Below, one piece after another: positions 8,173 to 15,756 of a stretch of 64,000 nt of DNA. How positions within the stretch are numbered: position 1 is the stretch's first letter; each line of letters opens with the position of its first letter. This DNA is from Pusillimonas minor (lineage in GTDB: Bacteria > Pseudomonadota > Gammaproteobacteria > Burkholderiales > Burkholderiaceae_B): assembly GCF_014237865.1 (NCBI RefSeq), contig NZ_JACJUU010000002.1, positions 1 through 64,000 on the forward strand, read 5' to 3'. A program made the translations under genes and the position numbers. The notes beneath the pieces were generated by a model. That model saw only the letters and a list, made by a program, of their open reading frames with translations, did no database searches and was not told where the DNA came from.

Positions 8173-9081
8173 CTAGCCGTCCACAACAAGGCTAGCGCCA
8201 TAAGTACTCGCTATTAATTCCCTCAGCCACTGATTAGCAGGGTCTCGATGGAAACGATCATGCCAATAAAGCGCGATTTCGAATGGCGGCAACGATAGCG
8301 GGACTGGCTTGATGACCAAATCGTAATGATTTGATAATGTCTCCGCCAGTACCGCAGGCGCGCACCATACCAGGTCGGACGAAACTATAAAGTGCGGCGC
8401 AGACAAATACTGGGGCAATCGAAGCTTAATGTTATTGCGGGCCCCGGCCTCAACCAACGCACGCTCAATCACCAAATGCCCACTGCCAGAGTATTCAACC
8501 AATAAATGGTTTTGAGCACGAAACAAGTCGTAGGTTAACTCTTCGTTTGCTAAAGGATGGCAGGCACTCATCACGCAAACGTAGTGTTGCTCAAAAAGCA
8601 CCCGACGATGAATAGCGGTTTCCAGCGAAGGCAAAAAACCGAGCGCCAAATCTATGCGACCACTAGCAAGGCCAGTGACGGTTTCATCTATCGGTAAAAA
8701 CGTTGTCCTTAGTCGAACACCTGGCGCAAGGAGAGCGATTTTCTGCAGAATTCTCGGAAAGTAGACTACTTCGCCAATATCACGCGTTCTAATTGTGAAC
8801 TGCCGACGAGCAGTCTCTGGACAAAAGGGCACATGCGCATTAGCAGTGGTACGTATCATTGCAAGCGCTGTCAATAATGGCTGAGCTGCGTTTACCGCAT
8901 AAGGCGTAGGCTCCATGCGTCGCCCTACCTGTGTAAACAACTTATCCCCATGCTCATTACGCAATCGCTTCAATGCACTGCTAACTGCCGCTTGAGTCAA
9001 GCCCAGGCTTTCGGCGGCAAGAGTAACCGAGCGATCCCTCCACATCGCCTCAAAGACGTATAGTAAGTTCAAGTCTTTCAT
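8173..9081 (-). CDS. LysR-type regulator of the NahR/NodD class
   Basis: A 302-residue transcription factor. The N-terminal winged helix (VTLAAESLGLTQAAVSSALKRLR) is followed by a LysR effector domain with the NahR-class blocks RIDLALGFLP, HYVCVM and a C-terminal YWHDRFHRDPANQWLREL. ATG at 9081 is preferred over the overlapping GTG one codon earlier. It follows livF by 38 bp and precedes the NMT1-type protein gene, all on the minus strand, so it may be read through from the liv operon. Its class suggests an aromatic acid co-inducer. GC content is low like the genes to its left and unlike livF. Confidence 0.85.
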   Translation of the reverse strand: MKDLNLLYVFEAMWRDRSVTLAAESLGLTQAAVSSALKRLRNEHGDKLFTQVGRRMEPTPYAVNAAQPLLTALAMIRTTANAHVPFCPETARRQFTIRTRDIGEVVYFPRILQKIALLAPGVRLRTTFLPIDETVTGLASGRIDLALGFLPSLETAIHRRVLFEQHYVCVMSACHPLANEELTYDLFRAQNHLLVEYSGSGHLVIERALVEAGARNNIKLRLPQYLSAPHFIVSSDLVWCAPAVLAETLSNHYDLVIKPVPLSLPPFEIALYWHDRFHRDPANQWLRELIASTYGASLVVDG

Positions 9082-9119
9082 CACACGCTGTACCCTTTTA
9101 GCTCAACAACTTACATCAC

Positions 9120-9839
9120 TCAAACTCCCAAGTACTGGCTGACTACCTTCGGATCATTTCTTAAATCGCCTGAAGTGCCCGACCACACAACTTGCCCCTT
9201 TTCAAGCACATAATGGCGATCAGCAAACCCAAGCAATGCCCCGACGTTCTTGTCGACCACAATTTGCGACATGCCCTCGGCCTTAAGGGCCGTTAATGCG
9301 GCCCAGATTTCAGCGCGAATCAGGGGCGCCAGGCCCTCGGTGGCTTCGTCAAGCACCAGCAAACGCGGGTTTGTCATCAGCGCACGACCAATGGCCAGCA
9401 TTTGCTGCTCGCCACCCGATAACTGACCACCGAAGTTCGTGCGCCGCTCTTTCAGACGGGGAAAGAACTGATAAACGCGATCAAGCGTCCAGGGCGCGAC
9501 CCCTTGCCCACCGCTAACCGGCGGACGTGCGGTGGCGACAAGGTTTTCCTCGACCGTTAAATTGGGGAACACCTGACGACCTTCAGGGACAAGCCCCAAC
9601 CCTAGACGGGCAATGCTGTATGACGGCAGTGCGTGGGTTGCTTGCCCGACAAACTGTATTTGCCCTTTACTAACAGGCAATAGCCCAAAAATACACTTGA
9701 TGGCCGTAGAGCGGCCCATGCCATTTCGCCCCAACAGCGTGACAACCTCGCCCTGGCGCACTTCAAAAGACACCCCGAATAGCGCTTGGGCACGGCCATA
9801 AGCGGCGTGGATGTCGTTAACTTGCAGTAATGCAGACAT
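9120..9839 (-). CDS. livF: LivF-type branched-chain/aromatic acid ABC transporter ATP-binding protein
   Basis: A 239-residue cytoplasmic ATPase that energises the LivH/LivM channel. The signature motif is LSGGEQQMLAIGRAL and Walker B is LLVLDEATEGLAP. The Walker A reads GRNGMGRST: the usual lysine is Arg43 (codon CGC), and the switch region reads VVDKN rather than a His loop (LivF proteins usually lack the His as well). It is the last transporter gene, 8 bp after livG. Substrate preference cannot be read, but linkage to the salicylate-hydroxylase-like genes suggests an aromatic carboxylate rather than leucine. Confidence 0.88.
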   Translation of the reverse strand: MSALLQVNDIHAAYGRAQALFGVSFEVRQGEVVTLLGRNGMGRSTAIKCIFGLLPVSKGQIQFVGQATHALPSYSIARLGLGLVPEGRQVFPNLTVEENLVATARPPVSGGQGVAPWTLDRVYQFFPRLKERRTNFGGQLSGGEQQMLAIGRALMTNPRLLVLDEATEGLAPLIRAEIWAALTALKAEGMSQIVVDKNVGALLGFADRHYVLEKGQVVWSGTSGDLRNDPKVVSQYLGV

Positions 9840-9847
9840 ATTTTCTC

Positions 9848-10603
9848 CTAGCCGATGTGCTCGTCGCCCAAATAGACCGTTTTGACTTCCGGATTGTTAC
9901 GAATCTCGTCGGGCGTGCCGGTGCACAGCACCTTGCCATACACTAACACCGTAATCCGATCTGCCAAGGCAAAGACGGCTTCCATGTCATGCTCGATTAG
10001 CAAAATGGAATGCGAGCCCTTCAGTGACTTAAGTAACTCAATAACACTTGTCGACTCTTGCGGGCTCATACCGGCCATCGGCTCGTCAAGCAGCAACACC
10101 CGCGGCTTAGCCGCCAAAGCCATGGCTAGCTCCAATTGACGACGTTCGCCATAAGCCAGCTCGGCTGCCAATACATCGGTCCGATGCGACAGCCGGGTGA
10201 TCTCGAGCGCATGACGGGCAGCTTTGACGAGATCTGCCCGGCCCAACATAGGACGCCAAAAGTAGTACGCGTGGGACTTAGCGCCCATGGCAGCGAGCAC
10301 CGTGTTCTCGAGCACTGTGAACTCTTCGAAAATGGAGGTGATCTGATACGAACGCAACACCCCTCGGCGAGCCCGATCGTAAATAGGTAATGCAGTGATT
10401 TTCTGACCCGCATACACAACATCGCCCGCATCCGACCAAAGTTCTCCGGACAGCTGGTTGATTAGTGTTGTTTTGCCTGCGCCGTTCGGGCCAATAATGG
10501 CGTGCAGCTCGCCTTCACGGACATCGATGGACACCGAGTCGGTGACCAAAAGCCCACCATAACGCTTAATAAGCGCCTGCGTTTGCAATGCCGGCTTGCT
10601 CAT
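9848..10603 (-). CDS. livG: LivG-type ABC transporter ATP-binding protein
   Basis: A 251-residue ATPase partner of LivF. It has canonical Walker A GPNGAGKTT, signature region LAYGERRQLELAMALA, Walker B VLLLDEPMAGMSP and the His switch in LLIEHDM. The C-terminal LivG extension (EIRNNPEVKTVYLGD) is present. Its ATG overlaps the livM stop by four bases, giving translational coupling. It acts at the inner membrane with LivF, LivH and LivM. Confidence 0.92.
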   Translation of the reverse strand: MSKPALQTQALIKRYGGLLVTDSVSIDVREGELHAIIGPNGAGKTTLINQLSGELWSDAGDVVYAGQKITALPIYDRARRGVLRSYQITSIFEEFTVLENTVLAAMGAKSHAYYFWRPMLGRADLVKAARHALEITRLSHRTDVLAAELAYGERRQLELAMALAAKPRVLLLDEPMAGMSPQESTSVIELLKSLKGSHSILLIEHDMEAVFALADRITVLVYGKVLCTGTPDEIRNNPEVKTVYLGDEHIG

Positions 10604-11598
10604 ACCCGCTCTCCTTCAGGCTGCGGACCACGCTTGCCCTGGTTGCCGATACGCAGCGCCATGGCGTCGAGAAAACCGACGATACCGGCCTTACCCACCA
10701 GGCCAATCACAACAATGGCCAGACCAAACACGGCCAACCAATGCGTTGTAAACATTTTCAGCACTTCTTCGAGACCCAAGAACGCAAGTGCCCCTAACAA
10801 CGGGCCAAATACGGTACCAATGCCGCCCAGTACCAGCATAACCACCAGATCGCCTGAAATAATCCAGGATAAGGTGGTGGGTGACGCGAAGGCATTGAGA
10901 TTGGCCAGCAAGAACCCCGCCACCGAGCACAGCATTGCCGACAGCACGTAAGACACCAACAAATATTGCTGCGCCTGGAAACCGATAGCGTTAACACGAC
11001 GGATGTTTTGGCGTGCGCCACGCAAGACCATGCCAAAAGGCGAGACACGCAGCTTTGCCGTCCACCAGGTTGACAGCACCAGCAGCACAAACGCCACACC
11101 GTAAACGGTATAGACACCGCCAAAATCGAGCCCAAGCATTTTGCTGGTATTGGCAATGCTTGTGCCGTCGTCGCCCCCGTACTGCTTAAGACTGACAAAC
11201 AGGAAGTACCCCATCTGAGCAAACGCCAGCGTGATCATGATGAACCCGATGCCTGTAGTGCGCAGACTGATCGCGCCGGTGATGTAACCCAACAGACCGC
11301 TGACCAGAAGGCAAATGAACAGATGCACCCAGCCACTGTCAATGCCGTAGAACGACGGTATGGCGACGCTGTATGCACCGATACCCATAAACAACGCGTG
11401 ACCAAGGCTGACCAACCCGCCAAACCCTAAGGCGATGTTTAGCGCAACCACTGCGATGGCGTAAATAAGCACACGCGCATAGAACGCGACGTAAAAAGTG
11501 CTGTCGGTGAAATAACCCCAAAAAGGCACCAGCGCCAACAAAAGAATAATTGCGACGGGAACCAGCGTACTTAACTTGAATGGTGTTGTTTGCGTCAT
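10600..11598 (-). CDS. livM: LivM-type ABC transporter permease
   Basis: A 332-residue multi-spanning inner-membrane permease. The family block ALNIALGFGGLVSLGHALFMGIGAY, which lines the transport path, is present near residue 55, followed by about eight hydrophobic segments and a cytoplasmic tail. GGAG precedes the ATG. It starts 2 bp after livH and overlaps livG by 4 bp. It would form the membrane channel with LivH. Confidence 0.92.
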   Translation of the reverse strand: MTQTTPFKLSTLVPVAIILLLALVPFWGYFTDSTFYVAFYARVLIYAIAVVALNIALGFGGLVSLGHALFMGIGAYSVAIPSFYGIDSGWVHLFICLLVSGLLGYITGAISLRTTGIGFIMITLAFAQMGYFLFVSLKQYGGDDGTSIANTSKMLGLDFGGVYTVYGVAFVLLVLSTWWTAKLRVSPFGMVLRGARQNIRRVNAIGFQAQQYLLVSYVLSAMLCSVAGFLLANLNAFASPTTLSWIISGDLVVMLVLGGIGTVFGPLLGALAFLGLEEVLKMFTTHWLAVFGLAIVVIGLVGKAGIVGFLDAMALRIGNQGKRGPQPEGERV

Positions 11599-11600
11599 CG

Positions 11601-12515
11601 TTATCTCCGGGCGCCGAACAGTCCTTGTGGGCGAAGCGCAAGCACAACCGCCATCAGGACATAAATAAGCATTGAGGCGATTGCGGGCCCTGCAGCATTG
11701 GCAATGTCTCGCGCCATGAATTCGCGCAAAATCATGGGTAAGAATGCACGGCCGAGCGTGTCGACAACACCGACGATTAATGCGGCGTAAAAAGCACCGC
11801 TAACCGAACCAATACCCCCAATAACGATGACGACAAGCGTCGTGATAAGTACCGGATCGCCCATGCCGGACTGAATCGACAGGATTGGACTGGCCATTAC
11901 GCCAGCCAGCCCCGCCAATGCCGCCCCCAAACCAAACAACAAGGCGTTCAGAAACTTAATGTTGACGCCAAGAGCGCCAACCATTTTGGGGTTAACAGAA
12001 CCGGCTCGTATCAGCATACCCAGACGAGTTTTGTTAATAACCGCGTGAGCGCCTACCGCCACCAAAAGCCCAACCACGATAATGGCAAAGCGATAAGCGG
12101 GGTAATTTATGCCGAAAATACTGACCGTACTATCGAGCCACGCAGGGACAGGCAAGAAATACGGTTGTGTGCCCCAGAGAATTTGCACCATCTCGTTGAA
12201 GAAGAGCACCATGCCGAAAGTCACCAGCACATGGTCGAGGTGGTCTCGCGAGTAAAGCCTTGATACAGCCAGGCGCTCAAGAATAACGCCTACGGCAATG
12301 CTGCCGAAAATGGCCGCAAAAAAAGCCAGCGTCAGGGAGTCGGTATTTTTGAATGTGAGTGCCGCAAAGTAGGCGCCCAGCATATAGAGCGACCCGTGAG
12401 CAAGGTTCACGAAGCTCATGATGCCGAACACCAGCGTCAGCCCGGCGGCCAGCAAAAACAGCAGGACGCCGTATTGCAGCCCATTCAACAGCTGGGAAAA
12501 TACCAGTGTTGTCAT
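11601..12515 (-). CDS. livH: LivH-type ABC transporter permease
   Basis: A 304-residue inner-membrane permease with the LivH opening (QLLNGLQYGVLLFLLAAGLTLVFG) and MSFVNLAHGSLYMLGAYFA block. The central VIGGIGSVSGAFYAALIVG segment is also typical. The ribosome site GGGGGAGACAT is strong. It lies 59 bp downstream of the ferredoxin gene nagAb, so the transporter is probably co-transcribed with the ring hydroxylase, a hint that the two share a substrate. Confidence 0.92.
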   Translation of the reverse strand: MTTLVFSQLLNGLQYGVLLFLLAAGLTLVFGIMSFVNLAHGSLYMLGAYFAALTFKNTDSLTLAFFAAIFGSIAVGVILERLAVSRLYSRDHLDHVLVTFGMVLFFNEMVQILWGTQPYFLPVPAWLDSTVSIFGINYPAYRFAIIVVGLLVAVGAHAVINKTRLGMLIRAGSVNPKMVGALGVNIKFLNALLFGLGAALAGLAGVMASPILSIQSGMGDPVLITTLVVIVIGGIGSVSGAFYAALIVGVVDTLGRAFLPMILREFMARDIANAAGPAIASMLIYVLMAVVLALRPQGLFGARR

Positions 12516-12574
12516 ATGTCTCCCCCTGGTCGGTCATGATTTTTTATGGTGACCGCCATGTCGTTTCTGTTTAT

Positions 12575-12889
12575 TTAGTCGGCAAGCTCAACCCACACAC
12601 GGCCGTTTTCGATTTTGACCGGATATGAACGGATATCTTCGGTAAGAGGCTCGCACATGGCTTTGCCATTACGCACATCGAAACGCCCCTGATGCAAAGG
12701 GCATTCGATTTCGAAGTCTTCCAGAAAGCCATCGCACAAGCGCGCATGGCCATGACTACAGATATTGTCAGTCGCGTAAACGGCACCCTCGACACCATAA
12801 ATGGCGATTTCACGGCCGCCGGCATCGACACCGACCACATCATCTTCCGGGACGGCATCGGCCGCCAGTACATCAATCCATTGCGTCAT
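12575..12889 (-). CDS. nagAb: Rieske [2Fe-2S] ferredoxin of ring-hydroxylating oxygenase (NagAb-like)
   Basis: A 104-residue electron carrier that passes electrons from the reductase at 14663-15649 to the NagG-like oxygenase. The Rieske ligands are clear: CSHGHARL (Cys-x-His) and CPLHQGRFD (Cys-x2-His). Length and motif spacing match naphthalene-dioxygenase-type ferredoxins. GAGG precedes ATG and the gene is 7 bp after nagH. The gene order reductase, alpha, beta, ferredoxin is that of the Ralstonia sp. U2 nagAaGHAb segment (recalled, not searched). Confidence 0.88.
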   Translation of the reverse strand: MTQWIDVLAADAVPEDDVVGVDAGGREIAIYGVEGAVYATDNICSHGHARLCDGFLEDFEIECPLHQGRFDVRNGKAMCEPLTEDIRSYPVKIENGRVWVELAD

Positions 12890-12896
12890 AAGAACC

Positions 12897-13370
12897 TCAA
12901 ATGGGATAAATAATTGAGTTGGGGATCATTTCGGAGTCGTAGATACAAGCGCGCGACTTGAACTTTAGCCCCTTGTCTGTGACAACAATACGATCCAGGT
13001 AGCGACCCACGTTAAACACTGTGGACTCGCCATCGAGCTTGGTGCGGAACACCGCATAGTTGGCTTCGGATTCGATTACGCCGTTTTCGAAGCTGAGAAT
13101 ACGAGGCGCGCCCACAACGTGGCGCTGGTAGTAGGGGTCGTGAAACAGGGTTTCGACAATGCCATAAGCACGGTCTTTAAGCATGTTTTTACTGATGAAC
13201 CACATCGTGGCCAACGGGTAGCCACGCTCGTGGTTTTCGCGCGGCTGCACTTTATATTCACAATCCTCTTCAAAGAACTCAGCCCACTCGTCCCACTTCT
13301 CGGCATCGATCACCGAGGCGTAATCCGCGTACAACTTGTTCAGGTCCATATAGGTTTGAACGTCAATCAT
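12897..13370 (-). CDS. nagH: Salicylate 5-hydroxylase-like small oxygenase subunit (NagH-like)
   Basis: A 157-residue beta subunit of a ring-hydroxylating oxygenase (SnoaL-like cone fold). It reads YASVIDAEKWDEWAEFFEEDCEY early and ends RACIYDSEMIPNSIIYPI, typical of this subunit. ATG at 13370 is chosen because GGAG lies 8 bases upstream inside the end of nagG; a TTG two codons earlier lacks such a site. It packs with NagG as the hydroxylase component. The substrate assignment follows its partner. Confidence 0.87.
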   Translation of the reverse strand: MIDVQTYMDLNKLYADYASVIDAEKWDEWAEFFEEDCEYKVQPRENHERGYPLATMWFISKNMLKDRAYGIVETLFHDPYYQRHVVGAPRILSFENGVIESEANYAVFRTKLDGESTVFNVGRYLDRIVVTDKGLKFKSRACIYDSEMIPNSIIYPI

Positions 13371-13372
13371 GC

Positions 13373-14635
13373 TCAAATCTCCATCTGTTTGCGCCAGTAC
13401 TCGTACATGCCGCGGATCAAAGTTTCGGTCACCATGTGCTCGGTGTTTTCAACGTCGTAGCCACCCAACTCGGCCACCGCGCGGTGGTAGGGCTTTTGCT
13501 CGAAGCCCATTTGCGAGAACTCAATGACCTCGCCGTCGTCGGCCGATACGAAACCCGCGGGGCCGAACAAGTTGGCCTGCACCAGGCGACGCTGTGTCAT
13601 TTCGGGCGTATCGTCTTCAAAACCAAAGTGCGTCCAGACAAAATCAAACGAACCCTCGTCGTTAGGTTGAATATGACGCGTTGAAACACTGTTGACCTGC
13701 TGCTGGAAGATCACGCTGGGGAAAATCGTCATCATGACGGCAGTAGGCTCGCCCCACCAGTCTTCGTGCACGATGTCGAGCAAACGTTTGTCTTGCACCT
13801 GCATGCTTTCTTTAAACGAAGTAACACCTTGCGTGACCTCGTTTTTTGCACCGGCATTACCGCGTGTGGAAATCATGGCAGCGTGACGGTGACGATCGTC
13901 CATGCGCAACGCCGACTTATTGTCGGCACGCCACAAGCCGTATGTAACGAACCAGGTATGCAACAACCCCGGGTGATAAGGGTCTTTGATGTTCTCTTGC
14001 ATCAGCTTCCAGTTACCCGGAATACGCTGACGGTTGTAGCCCAGGATGTGCAGCTTGCGACCATTGAACAGGCGGTCGAAATACTTCAGGATCTCTGGGC
14101 CCAGGTAGTCCTCGAAGGACTCGACGTCGTGATCAAAAGAGGCAAAGACCACACCACCGCGGGTAGCCACCTTCAACTTGTTCAAATTGTGGTCTTTGGT
14201 CTTGAAGTCTTTCGGCATACCGCCCTGGACTTGACCGTCTTTTTTTACACCGCGCAAAAAGGGTACGCCCTGCAGGTCGCCTTTCAGGCTGTAGTTCCAT
14301 TGGTGATAAGGGCAAACCAGTTCTTTGGCATTGCCGTTACGCTTGCGGCAAAACTGCATGCCCCGGTGCGCACAGACGTTTTCGATCACGTTAATACCGC
14401 CCTCGGCGTCACGCGTCATGATGACGGAACGTTCGCCAATAAGCGTACGCTTGAAGTCGCCCGGGTTGGGAACTTCGGCTTCAAGGCCTACATAACACCA
14501 GTGATTGTTATAAAACAAGCGCTCAAGCTCTTGTTTATAGATGTCTTTGTCGGTGTAGGCCCAAAACGGGATACGGCTACTGCCTTCACCTTCCCACTTG
14601 GGGTCACGAGGAAATACCTCTGGAATAGTACTCAT
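13373..14635 (-). CDS. nagG: Salicylate 5-hydroxylase-like large oxygenase subunit (NagG-like)
   Basis: The 420-residue catalytic alpha subunit. The Rieske centre is CAHRGMQFC...CPYHQW and the mononuclear iron site is DPYHPGLLH (Asp-x2-His-x4-His) preceded by GNWKLMQENI. From memory the sequence follows NagG of Ralstonia sp. U2 closely throughout, including PKWEGEGSSRIPFWAYT and DDGEVIEFSQMGFEQK. NagG with NagH, NagAa and NagAb converts salicylate to gentisate; related enzymes act on other 2-substituted benzoates. The second of two adjacent ATGs is preferred for spacing from AAGGAGAGG. No gentisate dioxygenase is seen nearby, so the next pathway step is elsewhere or differs. Confidence 0.88.
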   Translation of the reverse strand: MSTIPEVFPRDPKWEGEGSSRIPFWAYTDKDIYKQELERLFYNNHWCYVGLEAEVPNPGDFKRTLIGERSVIMTRDAEGGINVIENVCAHRGMQFCRKRNGNAKELVCPYHQWNYSLKGDLQGVPFLRGVKKDGQVQGGMPKDFKTKDHNLNKLKVATRGGVVFASFDHDVESFEDYLGPEILKYFDRLFNGRKLHILGYNRQRIPGNWKLMQENIKDPYHPGLLHTWFVTYGLWRADNKSALRMDDRHRHAAMISTRGNAGAKNEVTQGVTSFKESMQVQDKRLLDIVHEDWWGEPTAVMMTIFPSVIFQQQVNSVSTRHIQPNDEGSFDFVWTHFGFEDDTPEMTQRRLVQANLFGPAGFVSADDGEVIEFSQMGFEQKPYHRAVAELGGYDVENTEHMVTETLIRGMYEYWRKQMEI

Positions 14636-14662
14636 CATCCTCTCCTTGCTAATCGGCGCCAG

Positions 14663-15649
14663 TTAGCTGGCGCTGGCGTAAAACGCGTCGGCATAAACAT
14701 GCTCAGGGGCTACCCCTTTTCGCGTCACCAATAATGTTGCGGCATTCACCATGGGTGGCGAACCGCATAAATAAACCCGAAACCCTTCGAGTGACGACCA
14801 ATCGGCGTCGACCACGTCAGTCACCAACCCAGTACGTTGACCTTGTGCGGCAGCCCCTACGGCGACCACCACACTGACTTTCAGGTTTGAATACCGCGCC
14901 TGCAACTGGGCCAGCACATCGGTGCAGTACGTATCTGTTTGCGAGCGAACCCCGAAATAGACGTGGATGGGATTGGTCATACCGCTTTCGAGGGCGCCAC
15001 GCACGATGGACAACACAGGCGCCAATCCCGTACCACCCGCAATGCACAACATAGGGCCCTCGTGCTTGCGACGCAAATAGGCGGTGCCCAATGGCCCTGT
15101 AACGCGGACGGCATCGCCTGGTTTCAAGGCTTGATCGACATAGCCGCTGACCCGCCCATCGGGTACAACGCGGACGTGAAACTCGAGGAGATCATCGGTA
15201 TGCAGACCAGCCATCGAATAAGGGCGGATATGGTCTGGCGTAAATTGAATTGAGACGTACTGGCCCGGCGAATATGCCAACGGCTTGGCCGGCTTTAACA
15301 CGATACGTCGGATGTCGTGGGTGGCCTGTTCGATGGCAACGACCGTTGCCTTGATGATGCGAGCCGGGTGGTTGACCACCTCATCGGGCTCGGGGATTTC
15401 GATGGTGCAAGACTCGGTAATTGCACTCATACAGGCCAGGACATAGTCGTCGGCGTGTGGATTGGTGAGCGTTGCCTCGCGGCCCGACTCGAGGACCTGA
15501 CCCTTAATTACTTTACAACGGCATGTGCCACAACGACCCGCCATACAACTGTATGAAATAGGGACCTCGGCGGCGCGCAAGGCTTCCAGAAGGTTAGCCC
15601 CTGAATCGACCGATAACGTCTGCCCCAGCGGCTGGATATGTAACTTCAT
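14663..15649 (-). CDS. nagAa: Ferredoxin-NAD(P)+ reductase of ring-hydroxylating oxygenase (NagAa-like)
   Basis: A 328-residue reductase, the same length I recall for NahAa/NagAa. Domain order is an N-terminal plant-type [2Fe-2S] ferredoxin (CMAGRCGTCRCKV, with a fourth Cys in LACMS), an FAD-binding barrel (RPYSMAG) and an NAD-binding domain (GGTGLAPVLSI, YLCGSPPM). It feeds electrons from NAD(P)H into the NagAb ferredoxin. It is the first gene of the minus-strand operon, facing the divergent nagR-like regulator across about 107 bp. Its ribosome site is weak. Confidence 0.9.
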   Translation of the reverse strand: MKLHIQPLGQTLSVDSGANLLEALRAAEVPISYSCMAGRCGTCRCKVIKGQVLESGREATLTNPHADDYVLACMSAITESCTIEIPEPDEVVNHPARIIKATVVAIEQATHDIRRIVLKPAKPLAYSPGQYVSIQFTPDHIRPYSMAGLHTDDLLEFHVRVVPDGRVSGYVDQALKPGDAVRVTGPLGTAYLRRKHEGPMLCIAGGTGLAPVLSIVRGALESGMTNPIHVYFGVRSQTDTYCTDVLAQLQARYSNLKVSVVVAVGAAAQGQRTGLVTDVVDADWSSLEGFRVYLCGSPPMVNAATLLVTRKGVAPEHVYADAFYASAS

Positions 15650-15756
15650 GATTCGTCTGATAGTTTTTATAGGTTTGCACAGGGGATCGAGTATATAGAA
15701 GGAGGCCTCATTAACCTATAGAATGTGATGAATAAGGGCTATAAGTGATATGAATA
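15650..15756 (-). promoter_or_regulatory. Divergent nagAa/nagR-like control region with ATTCAT repeats
   Basis: On the minus strand two ATTCAT boxes begin at 15755 and 15733, exactly 22 bp (two helical turns) apart. Each is followed 5-6 bases later by TTATAG or CTATAG. A candidate -10, TATACT, follows, with no good -35, as expected for an activator-dependent promoter. NahR/NagR sites are known to begin ATTCA and lie across the -35 region, so this fits a NagR-like operator. Binding is inferred. Confidence 0.5.

Noticed and set aside
13766-14734. 322-codon plus-strand frame
   Set aside because: It is antisense to the NagG-like gene, which has complete Rieske and iron-site motifs.
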